Assembly (NCBI GenBank): GCA_049671305.1 | Contig: JBATUR010000032.1 | Coordinates: forward strand, 1 to 64,000 | Direction of reading: 5' to 3' | DNA length: 64,000 nucleotides | From: CADCTM01 sp049671305 | Lineage (GTDB): Bacteria > Cyanobacteriota > Cyanobacteriia > Cyanobacteriales > Coleofasciculaceae | In this document: piece by piece, positions 45,034 through 53,517 of the stretch | Layout of the letters: every line of letters begins with the position of its first letter | How positions within the stretch are numbered: the first letter of the stretch is position 1 | Made by a program: the position numbers and the translations under genes | Notes under the pieces: generated by a model | Database searches by the model: none | Seen by the model: the letters and a program-made list of their open reading frames with translations, nothing else | Told to the model about the DNA's origin: nothing

Positions 45034-45936
45034 ATGAGCCGAACTTACAAAGCCACTGGAATCAATCTTAAAAGTATGCCGCTTGGCGAAGCAGATAAAT
45101 TAGTCACAATTTTAACCAGGGAGTTTGGTTTAATTCGAGCCGTGGCACCAGGAGCCCGCAAGCAGAATTCCAAATTGGGCGGCAGGAGTGGTTTATTTGT
45201 AGTGAATGACTTGCTAGTAGCAAAAGGGCGATCGCTTGATAAAATTACTCAGGCTGAAACCCTAGAATCTTACCCAGGATTGAGTAAAGATCTAGGTAAG
45301 CTTGCCGCTAGTCAGTACTTAGCAGAATTAGTCCTCTGCCACGCCCTCGTAGACCAACCTCAAGCCGAATTATATACACTACTAAATGAGCATCTACACC
45401 GCCTAGAGCAGTTGCCAAAGGCGTCTAACCCTTACGCCGAAACATCTTCAGTCCTCGCTCACTTATCTCAAGGCGTCTTTCATCTACTAGCATTAGCTGG
45501 CATTGCGCCTCAAGTGCAAGCTTGCTGCATTACCCAACACCCACTCACACCGGATTTTACAGATCCTGACTGGCGTGTTGGTTTTAGTCTTGAAGTAGGT
45601 GGTACGGTCAGTTTATCGGGACGCAATCACCATATTCAAAACCTACCCCGTCCAGTTCACAAAAACCCAGGAGGAAAGATTACTCAGACAGCCCCCAACC
45701 AAACCGAGACAGCACCTCCACCACGGATCAATACCAAACTCAATGCGGCTGAGTTAGCAATGCTACAACAGTTAGCCCAAGCTGAATTGCCAATTACACC
45801 AGAAAAAACACTGCTTGACGTGGATGCTGTTTGGGTAAAAGTTGAGCGGACATTAAGGGACTACGCTCAATATCAATTTGGGCTATCAATTCGCTCGGCA
45901 GCATTAGTCGATGCTTTGTCTGGTCCCGATTTCTGA
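45034..45936 (+). CDS. recO: DNA repair protein RecO
   Basis: Loads RecA on SSB-coated DNA with RecR in gap repair. The N-terminal OB fold is evident in YKATGINLKSMPLGEADKLVTILT and GLIRAVAPGARK. A helical C-terminal domain follows. A cyanobacterial insertion rich in Pro and Asn (about residues 205-235) separates parts of it. It forms a close group with deoC. Confidence 0.92.
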   Translation: MSRTYKATGINLKSMPLGEADKLVTILTREFGLIRAVAPGARKQNSKLGGRSGLFVVNDLLVAKGRSLDKITQAETLESYPGLSKDLGKLAASQYLAELVLCHALVDQPQAELYTLLNEHLHRLEQLPKASNPYAETSSVLAHLSQGVFHLLALAGIAPQVQACCITQHPLTPDFTDPDWRVGFSLEVGGTVSLSGRNHHIQNLPRPVHKNPGGKITQTAPNQTETAPPPRINTKLNAAELAMLQQLAQAELPITPEKTLLDVDAVWVKVERTLRDYAQYQFGLSIRSAALVDALSGPDF

Positions 45937-46003
45937 AACTTATAGACTCAACAATCTTTTAAAACTTCGTTAATTTCAGTGTAATTTATCACATAAAGCA
46001 AGA

Positions 46004-47410
46004 ATGCGATTATCTGACTCGGAACCAGTAACAACACATCCCGAACAACAAAACCCATTGACAGAGGGTATCCCGCCCGAAACTGAGACAACTCCAGTGT
46101 CAGCACGAGGCTTCATCCCAGTCCTAAAAAACCGTAACTTCTTGGCGCTGTGGAGCGGTCAAGTCTTCTCTCAACTGGCAGACAAGGTTTACCTTGTGCT
46201 GATGATTGCCTTAATTGCCAGTCGCTTCCAGGATACCAATCAGACCATTAGTGGCTGGGTATCGGTACTGATGATTTTCTTTACAATTCCGGCAGTGCTA
46301 TTTGGCTCAGTGGCTGGAGTTTTTGTAGACCGTTGGTCAAAAAAAGCCGTACTAGTTTCCACAAACCTACTGCGCGGCATTTTGGTTTTAGCAGTGCCGT
46401 TTCTATTGTGGATCACTCAAAGCTGGCGGGCTTTTTATAACCTACCTGTCGGTTTCTATGTTTTACTGGGCATAACTTTTTTGGTTTCTACCCTAACTCA
46501 GTTTTTTGCCCCGGCTGAACAATCAGCAATGCCGCTAATTGTCAAGCCCCAAAACCTGCTTTCGGCAAACTCACTCTACACCACAACGATGATGGGATCG
46601 TTGATTGTTGGCTTTGCAGTGGGTGAACCTGTCTTAGCCTTTGCTGATAACTTCGTGCGTCAGTTGGGTGGTGGCGGCTGGGATTTTGGTAAAGAACTGG
46701 TAGTTGGTGGTTTTTATGTAGTTGCCGGTTTACTGCTTTTGCTGCTCAAAACAGGCGAAAAGAGAAAAACCACTGCAGAAGAACCGCCTCATGTGTGGCA
46801 AGACATCCGAGAAGGCTTGAGTTATGTAAAACACCATAAACAAGTCCGCAATGCCTTAATTCAACTAGTAATTTTGTTTTCTGTATTTGCGGCAATATCA
46901 GTGCTGGCGGTTCGTCTGGCAGAAACTCTCCCCGGCATGAAGGCATCACAATTTGGCTTTTTGTTATCGGCGGCGGGCGTAGGAATGGCTGGCGGTGCAG
47001 CCATCTTGGGGCAATTTGCTAAACGTTTATCTCATGCTCAATTAAGTTTATATGGTTCAGTTGGCATGGCTGCTGCCCTGGTGGGTGTAGGTCTATTTAC
47101 CCATCATTTAATCTTGACTTTATTGATGACAACACTATTGGGCGGTTTTGCCGCAATGATCGGCATCCCCATGCAAACCACAATTCAAGCCGAAACACCG
47201 CCAGAAATGCGTGGAAAAGTGTTTGGACTACAAAATAATGCGATCAATATTGCCCTCAGCTTACCTTTAGCTTTAGCTGGTTTAGCAGAAACTTGGTTAG
47301 GATTACAAACTGTATTTTTCAGTTTAGCGGCATTAGTGATCGCAGGCGGGGTCTTAAACTGGTATATTTCCCGTACAGGCTCATCTATGTCAACCAAAGC
47401 TGAGAAATAG
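46004..47410 (+). CDS. MFS transporter
   Basis: A 468-residue major facilitator with about 12 predicted helices. A short soluble N-terminus comes before NRNFLALWSGQVFSQLADKVY, a signature of the MFS_3/enterobactin-exporter group, and VDRWSKKAVLVSTNLLRG fits the loop-2 motif. A small insertion (GEKRKTTAEEPP) lies in the central loop. The substrate is unknown; efflux is likely. The glycosyltransferase gene starts 20 bp after its stop. Confidence 0.88.
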   Translation: MRLSDSEPVTTHPEQQNPLTEGIPPETETTPVSARGFIPVLKNRNFLALWSGQVFSQLADKVYLVLMIALIASRFQDTNQTISGWVSVLMIFFTIPAVLFGSVAGVFVDRWSKKAVLVSTNLLRGILVLAVPFLLWITQSWRAFYNLPVGFYVLLGITFLVSTLTQFFAPAEQSAMPLIVKPQNLLSANSLYTTTMMGSLIVGFAVGEPVLAFADNFVRQLGGGGWDFGKELVVGGFYVVAGLLLLLLKTGEKRKTTAEEPPHVWQDIREGLSYVKHHKQVRNALIQLVILFSVFAAISVLAVRLAETLPGMKASQFGFLLSAAGVGMAGGAAILGQFAKRLSHAQLSLYGSVGMAAALVGVGLFTHHLILTLLMTTLLGGFAAMIGIPMQTTIQAETPPEMRGKVFGLQNNAINIALSLPLALAGLAETWLGLQTVFFSLAALVIAGGVLNWYISRTGSSMSTKAEK

Positions 47411-47429
47411 AGACGCGATACCAACCTGA

Positions 47430-48590
47430 ATGCATATTGCTTGGCTCGGAAAAAAATCACCATTTTGTGGCAATGTCACTTACGGCAGAGAAGTTACCAA
47501 TTCACTGCTAGACCGTGGCTATGATGTTAGCTTCCTGCATTTTGCCCAAGAAGAAGCAGAAGACCCAACTTGGCCCGGACGCCAAGAGGTACCTCTGCCG
47601 TTTATTTATAAATCACAGGTTTATACAGTTCCTACACCGAAGGCAAGAAATGTTTTAAGGCGATCGCTCAAGCAATTACGACCTGATCTCGTACACGCTT
47701 CTTTGACGCTATCGTTTTTAGACTTTCTCTTACCTGAAATCTGTGAGGAACTCAATATCCCACTAGTTGCCACTTTCCATCCACCTTTTGATGGCAAGCG
47801 GCGTAACCTCAAATCTGGTACACAACTATTTACCTATCAACTTTATGCTCCCTTTCTGGCGCATTATGACCGGGTAATTGTCTTTTCTCAACTTCAGCGT
47901 AATTTTCTTGTCCGTTTGGGAGTCCCTATCGAAAAGCTGGCAGTAATTCCCAATGGCGTTGATGTAAATAAATACTCACCCGGAACCTGCAACCTCAAGT
48001 CACGCTTGAATGCCAAAAAGCTATTTGTCTACCAAGGTAGAATTTCGGCAGAAAAAAATGTGGAGGCGCTACTAAAAGCTTGGAAACAATCAGATTTAGG
48101 TGATTCTTGTAAACTGCTAATTGTCGGCAATGGCGCTTTATATTCCTCACTAAAGCCATTTTATGGTGAAGAAGATGGCATTTTATGGTGGGGTTTTGAG
48201 GCAGATGAGCAGCGACGTATTGAAATTTTACAAGCGGCTGATGTCTTTATTTTGCCTTCTTTGTTGGAAGGGCTATCTTTATCGCTACTAGAAGCGATGT
48301 CTTGCGGTGTTGCTTGTGTTGCCACAGATGCTGGTGCTGATGGCGAAGTCTTGGAAGATGGCGCTGGTGTCGTACTCAATACTCATGGGGTCATGTCTCA
48401 GCTTAATACTCTTTTACCGCAATTTCGCGATCATCCAGAGTGGACAACTTTATTAGGAGAAAAAGCCAGGGCAAGAGTTTTAGAACGTTATACCCTAAGC
48501 GATAATATTACCCAGCTTGAAAAACTTTATGCTGAGATTTTGCGGACAAGACCGATGCCATTTAGTCCTCGTGCCCAGAGTGCTAGTTAG
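47430..48590 (+). CDS. Glycosyltransferase family 4
   Basis: A 386-residue GT-B enzyme. The N-terminal domain starts MHIAWLGKKSPFCGNVTYGRE and contains FHPPFDGKRR; the C-terminal has FVYQGRISAEKNVEALLKAW and donor-site LPSLLEGLSLSLLEAMSCGVA, which is ExLSLSLLEAM, a variant of ExFGxxxxEA. The acceptor is unknown. It is likely co-transcribed with the preceding MFS gene, which could export or import a related compound. Confidence 0.85.
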   Translation: MHIAWLGKKSPFCGNVTYGREVTNSLLDRGYDVSFLHFAQEEAEDPTWPGRQEVPLPFIYKSQVYTVPTPKARNVLRRSLKQLRPDLVHASLTLSFLDFLLPEICEELNIPLVATFHPPFDGKRRNLKSGTQLFTYQLYAPFLAHYDRVIVFSQLQRNFLVRLGVPIEKLAVIPNGVDVNKYSPGTCNLKSRLNAKKLFVYQGRISAEKNVEALLKAWKQSDLGDSCKLLIVGNGALYSSLKPFYGEEDGILWWGFEADEQRRIEILQAADVFILPSLLEGLSLSLLEAMSCGVACVATDAGADGEVLEDGAGVVLNTHGVMSQLNTLLPQFRDHPEWTTLLGEKARARVLERYTLSDNITQLEKLYAEILRTRPMPFSPRAQSAS

Positions 48591-49181
48591 TTTGCCACCT
48601 TCGTTTTGCTTAAGCCATAACGTGAATTAATGGGCAATCTTTTCACTGTCTTTTTGGATAACTTTGTAACTGCCTGATTTTTTTACCGACTTCCAAGGGT
48701 ATGGAATAAAAGATTAGATTTCGCCTCAAGCTTGATCGTCGCTGACATTTATGAAGCTTGTGTGTTTTTTTGATGTTGTAATACAACTTCCCGGTAGGAG
48801 TGTATTATGCTGGTTTACTTAAAGGAAGTAGATACATTCATTTCTTAGAACGAGCAATTGCTTTGTTGTAACTACTTTTTTAGCAGTGCCAAGCAAAAAC
48901 GCATCTGCCGCATCTTGTTTTTGCAGCCAAAAATCGCTATAGTTCTCAGTTTACATTGGTGACAATAGCCCCTGTGCATCTTAGGGGTTGCCTCCTGTCT
49001 TCAACAAACCGAATGTTATATTGACGGCAGCTACAAATTTAATAGCTGCACTCGATCGTAATTCTTTTTAGACAAAAAACTCTCGTCATTTTCCGGCATC
49101 ATCCGTCCATCTACGCAGTTTAATTAGCTTCTTTACCCATACACAAGCTGGACAAACCACAGCCGTTGAATAGTCATCACT
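48591..49181. other. 591-bp spacer before adenylate cyclase
   Basis: No gene or known RNA is recognised. There is a small hairpin (AGCCCCT/AGGGGTT, 48967-48989), T-rich runs near 48675 and 48870, and AT-rich promoter-like sequence. Its length suggests a long 5' leader for the cyclase gene, as well as a terminator for the glycosyltransferase. Confidence 0.45.
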
Positions 49182-51824
49182 ATGACACTCTCCAACACCG
49201 GTAGCGTACTTGCTACACTAACTCAGCTAACTCAACTTAATCGGACAAGTGCCCTAACTCATCGAGTTAAAGACTTGTCTGTGCCAGAATTTATCTGCTT
49301 GTTGGACTTCATCACCGCCGAGTTTCAGCAATTTCTAAGGGCGATCGATATGATCAACAACGAAGCCCTAGAAACTATGCTAGAACAGGTAATGGATGCC
49401 TTTACCCTCAAAATCGGTCAAATCCTGCAAGCCGATCGCACAATCATTTTTTTGGTTGACGCTGACAAAGGGCAACTGTGGGCAAAAATTCCTCAACCCA
49501 TTCGGCAGGATCAAGACAAGCCTGAAATCAACAAAAGTCAAGAACTTCGCATCCCTCTCAATATAGGTCTTGCTGGACACGTTGCCACCACAGGCGAATA
49601 TCTAAATATTCCCAACGCCTACGATCACCCATTATTTAACAAAGAAGTTGACGAACGCCCCGGCTATTATACCAACACTTTGTTATGTATGCCCATCTTT
49701 AGCAGCAATAAACAAGTCGTTGCTGTAGTGCAGTTATTAAACAAAGCTGAAGGCGTACCCTTTGACGACGAAGATGTACAAAGATTTAAAGACTTTGCCG
49801 CCTCCATAGGTATTATCCTAGAAACTTGCCAATCATTTTACATGGCAGCCCGTAACCAACGCGGTGCTGCAGCCTTACTTAAAGCCACCGCTTCCCTCGG
49901 ACAAAGCTTAGACTTGGAAGTAACCTTGCGTCTGGTTATGGAGCAAGCTCGTGAATTAATGCAAGCAGACCGTAGTACGCTGTTTATGCTACGCAAAGAA
50001 ACGGGTGAACTTTGGAGTAAAGTTGCCAAAGCAGACGGGGAAACGATGATGGAAATTCGTATTTCTTCCAACCGTGGTATTGCCGGTTATGTTGCCTCGA
50101 CAGGACAACCATTAAATATTCCTGATGCTTATAAAGACCCACGTTTTGACCCTAGCACAGATAAGCGAACGGGATATGTAACACGTAATATTCTTTGTAT
50201 GCCTGTATTTAATTCAGGTGGTGATTTAATCGGAGTAACTCAGCTAATTAACAAGCATCAAGGCAGCTTCACAAGTTCTGATGAAGAATTTATGAGGGCG
50301 TTTAATATTCAGGCTGGAATTGCTTTAGAAAATGCTAAATTATTTGAAAATGTCTTAATCGAAAAGCAATATCAAAAAGATATCTTACAAAGCCTTTCTG
50401 ATGCCGTAATTTCTACAGATACCCAAGGAAAAATAGTTACAATTAATGATGCTGCCTTGGCATTATTAGGCTTCCCAACACCACAACTACAAACCAAAAA
50501 TCGGCAATTGTGGGAATATAAACTTACCGGACGCTATGTGTGGGAAGTTGTACCCATAGATCACCTCCAGAGCCGTCTAGAAGACAGCCTAACCAACGGC
50601 GCGAAGCATTATGTACCAGAGCAAAGTTTGAACATTGGACTGTTTGAGCGCCCAGGAAACCTCAAAGGAGTGGTTAATAATAATGTCGTAAACGGTAGTA
50701 AAGACTCAACTCCAACAACTGATCAAGATACTACCTACGTTTTGGCAATTCCCAGCAGCGATGACCCCAATATATATATACCTTGGAATGATTCACCTTG
50801 GGCATTAAACAGCGCCACTTGGCTTTCTAAAGAGCAAGTGAAAACAATTGAACGTAGTATTAATTTAACCGTCAATCCGCTCACTAATCCAGAAGGCACA
50901 GTGCGGGGTGGTTTAGTGGTACTAGAAGACATGACGCGAGAAAAGCGCATGAAAAGTGCCATGTATCGCTATATGACACCGCCAGTTGCCGAACAAGTTA
51001 TGGCGTTGGGTGAAGATGCTTTAATGGTTGGTGAGCGTAAAGATGTCACTATTTTATTTTCCGATATACGTGGTTATACGACCTTAACGGAAAACTTGGG
51101 CGCGTCGGAAGTTGTATCTTTACTTAACCAGTATTTTGAAACAATGGTAGAGGCAGTCTTCAATCACGAAGGCACTCTTGATAAGTTTATTGGTGATGCT
51201 TTAATGGCAGTATTTGGTGCACCATTACCATTACAAAATCATGGTTGGATGGCAGTAAAGTCGGCGTTGGATATGCGTTGGCGTTTGGCAGCATTTAATG
51301 ACAAACGTATTCGTGAAAATCATCCCCTAATTCGTATTGGTATTGGTATTAGTTCAGGAGAAGTGGTAAGTGGTAATATTGGTTCCCACAAACGTATGGA
51401 TTATACAGTAATTGGGGATGGTGTGAATTTGAGCGCCCGTTTGGAAAGTGCCACCAAAGAGTATGGCTGCGATATTATCTTGAGTGAGTCTACTTATAAC
51501 TTATGTCGCGATCGCATTTGGGTACGTGAATTAGATAGAATTCGACCCAAAGGCAAAAGCCAACCTGTTAGCATTTATGAATTAATTGGCGAAGTCGATA
51601 CTCCCCTCAACGATGCCACAAAAAGACTATTAGACTACTACCAAGCAGGGCGTTATGCCTACATTAACCGAGACTTCAACAAAGCCATGCATTGCTTCCA
51701 TAACGCTTATCAAATTAAGCCCAATGACCAAGCAATTATCGCCCATTTAGAGCGTGCCCAAAATTATATCAACAACCCACCCCCCGATTACTGGGACGGC
51801 GTTCATGTCATGACAACTAAATAG
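49182..51824 (+). CDS. Adenylate cyclase with two GAF and a PAS domain (CyaB type)
   Basis: Produces cAMP. From N to C: GAF-A (about 50-215), GAF-B (about 225-390), a PAS domain (about 395-590, with a large insertion), then a class III cyclase domain (about 605-790). The architecture matches Anabaena CyaB1/CyaB2, whose GAF domains bind cAMP. GAF-B holds the NK-x-F-x3-DE signature (NKHQGSFTSSDEE); GAF-A has a looser version. The metal Asp lie in ILFSDIRGYT and FIGDALMAVFG, and GDGVNLSARLES holds the transition-state Asn and Arg. A C-terminal helical tail resembles a TPR. Confidence 0.92.
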   Translation: MTLSNTGSVLATLTQLTQLNRTSALTHRVKDLSVPEFICLLDFITAEFQQFLRAIDMINNEALETMLEQVMDAFTLKIGQILQADRTIIFLVDADKGQLWAKIPQPIRQDQDKPEINKSQELRIPLNIGLAGHVATTGEYLNIPNAYDHPLFNKEVDERPGYYTNTLLCMPIFSSNKQVVAVVQLLNKAEGVPFDDEDVQRFKDFAASIGIILETCQSFYMAARNQRGAAALLKATASLGQSLDLEVTLRLVMEQARELMQADRSTLFMLRKETGELWSKVAKADGETMMEIRISSNRGIAGYVASTGQPLNIPDAYKDPRFDPSTDKRTGYVTRNILCMPVFNSGGDLIGVTQLINKHQGSFTSSDEEFMRAFNIQAGIALENAKLFENVLIEKQYQKDILQSLSDAVISTDTQGKIVTINDAALALLGFPTPQLQTKNRQLWEYKLTGRYVWEVVPIDHLQSRLEDSLTNGAKHYVPEQSLNIGLFERPGNLKGVVNNNVVNGSKDSTPTTDQDTTYVLAIPSSDDPNIYIPWNDSPWALNSATWLSKEQVKTIERSINLTVNPLTNPEGTVRGGLVVLEDMTREKRMKSAMYRYMTPPVAEQVMALGEDALMVGERKDVTILFSDIRGYTTLTENLGASEVVSLLNQYFETMVEAVFNHEGTLDKFIGDALMAVFGAPLPLQNHGWMAVKSALDMRWRLAAFNDKRIRENHPLIRIGIGISSGEVVSGNIGSHKRMDYTVIGDGVNLSARLESATKEYGCDIILSESTYNLCRDRIWVRELDRIRPKGKSQPVSIYELIGEVDTPLNDATKRLLDYYQAGRYAYINRDFNKAMHCFHNAYQIKPNDQAIIAHLERAQNYINNPPPDYWDGVHVMTTK

Positions 51825-51903
51825 GAGTGCAAAGTACCAAAACTCCTACAATAAATATATTTAAGCTTTGCTCTAATATCAAGTCCGGGCAGGAAAACAT
51901 AAA

Positions 51904-52167
51904 TTAACTGTTTTCTTCCCCTTCTTGCTCATTCTGAAAAGGATTTTCACCAATAGCCAGTTCTTTTTTGCTACGTTTGAGCTGTTTCCAGAGATTTTTG
52001 ATTTGCTTATAAGCCACATCTGGAGGCAGCTTTCCCGCCGTTTCCAGGTTGCAGATAAAATTTACCCGTTGTGCAAATTCCTGTAGATTAGCATTAAAAA
52101 CGAGATTATTGGGTTTAACTTGACCGTGATAGCGACTACGAGGATAAAGAAAATCATCTCGTACCAT
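51904..52167 (-). CDS. Conserved small cyanobacterial protein
   Basis: An 87-residue protein beginning MVRDDFLYPRSRYHGQVKPN, with LVFNANLQEFAQRVNFICNL and a Lys-rich helix KNLWKQLKRSKKELAIGE. I have met this pattern in small cyanobacterial proteins (perhaps DUF7219), but cannot be certain and no function is known to me. It has no signal peptide or membrane segment. It converges on the cyclase gene. Confidence 0.7.
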   Translation of the reverse strand: MVRDDFLYPRSRYHGQVKPNNLVFNANLQEFAQRVNFICNLETAGKLPPDVAYKQIKNLWKQLKRSKKELAIGENPFQNEQEGEENS

Positions 52168-52641
52168 AAGTATCTCCTGATTTTAAAATTACAGTTGACC
52201 AAAAATCTAGATAAATTACTGAACTATATTAAACAAAGCGATTTGCTTTCCTTTCAACTACCCTGGGTAGGGCTATTGCAATTTAACACTTTTGAACCAA
52301 GTCATGGCATGAGTATGACATGGCACTTTTTAACTTAAGGATGTGCCACTTTTGCTCAAACAACGTCAGAGAGGAGAATGAACATGAGGAACCCCTGACA
52401 GATATACTGCATCACATCAAGAATAACTATATATTTAGATACTGTTTATCTATTTTCATGGTTTATGTGCTAGTTAGTCTGATAGCAAGCGGAGTTGGTG
52501 TAAAGTAATTAACTCACTTCGGTATCAAGTCTCTTAGTCTGATGGTTTAATTTTGACCAATTAAGGCAGGAGAATTTATTGTTTGTTGTTTATTAGATAT
52601 TCCCTAACCCCTCTCAATGCGCCAAGGAGTAAATACGGTTT
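52168..52641. other. 474-bp spacer before purC
   Basis: AT-rich, with the start region of the small minus-strand gene at one end and purC at the other. A 62-codon plus-strand frame (52320-52508) lacks a convincing ribosome binding site and family pattern. A HIP1-like site is absent. I see no RNA gene. Confidence 0.45.
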
Positions 52642-53367
52642 ATGTCGGACTTGCAAGAAATCTACGAAGGCAAAGCGAAAATCTTATATACCACAGATGA
52701 TCCAGAAGTTTTGCTGACCAAGTTCAAAGATGATGCTACCGCCTTTAATGCCCAAAAACGGGGGCAAATTGTCGGCAAGGGTGAAATAAATTGTGCCATC
52801 TCGGCTCATTTATTTAGGTTACTAGAAGCACAAGGCATTGCCACACATTTTATTGAACGACCTGCTGCTGACCAAATGCTCGTCAAAAACGTCAGAATTG
52901 TGTTAATAGAAGTAGTTGTCCGTAATATTGCCGCTGGCAGTCTGTGTAAACAAACTGGACTACCACTCGGTCAGGTTTTGGAGACGCCACTAGTAGAATT
53001 TTATTTGAAAAATGATGCTTTGGGAGATCCATTATTGACACGCGATCGCTTATTTCTCCTAGAATTAGCAACACCAGAACAAGTAGACCAACTCACCGAC
53101 CAAGCTTTGCAAATTAATACCATTCTCAGTGCTTTTTTCAATCGATGTGGCATTACCTTAGTAGACTTCAAACTGGAATTTGGTATAACCTCAACGGGGG
53201 AATTGATTTTAGCTGACGAAATTAGCCCAGATACCTGCCGTCTTTGGAACCAAACCGAGACTGATCCCAACCGTCGAGTTATGGATAAAGACCGCTTTCG
53301 TCGTGATTTGGGAAATGTAAAAGACGCCTATCAACAGGTTCTAGAGCGGGTTATGGCAATATCATAG
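52642..53367 (+). CDS. purC: SAICAR synthase
   Basis: Joins aspartate to CAIR with ATP in purine synthesis. The 241-residue enzyme has EIYEGKAKILYTTDDPEVLL at the start, TKFKDDATAFNA, the VVVRNIAAGSL motif and the substrate loop EFGITSTGELILADEISPDTCRLW. The length is normal. It precedes the Omp85 gene by 150 bp; the pairing of purC with the Omp85-lpx block occurs in other cyanobacteria as I recall it. Confidence 0.97.
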   Translation: MSDLQEIYEGKAKILYTTDDPEVLLTKFKDDATAFNAQKRGQIVGKGEINCAISAHLFRLLEAQGIATHFIERPAADQMLVKNVRIVLIEVVVRNIAAGSLCKQTGLPLGQVLETPLVEFYLKNDALGDPLLTRDRLFLLELATPEQVDQLTDQALQINTILSAFFNRCGITLVDFKLEFGITSTGELILADEISPDTCRLWNQTETDPNRRVMDKDRFRRDLGNVKDAYQQVLERVMAIS

Positions 53368-53517
53368 CAACTGCTGCATTGTGCTAGAAGCCAAAAATGT
53401 TAGTTATAAGCTTTCTTCAGCAAAACTAGCAACAGACAAGGGACAATAGACAACAAAACAAAAGCCGAAAGCGTGGTAAGCGATCGCTTTTAATGCTAAT
53501 TAGTCTAAACGTGGTGT

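Noticed and set aside
48967..48989. Hairpin taken as a small RNA
   Set aside because: Short stem with a wobble pair and no known RNA signature.
52320..52508. 62-codon frame with one hydrophobic stretch before purC
   Set aside because: No convincing ribosome binding site and no recognisable pattern; the surroundings are AT-rich spacer.
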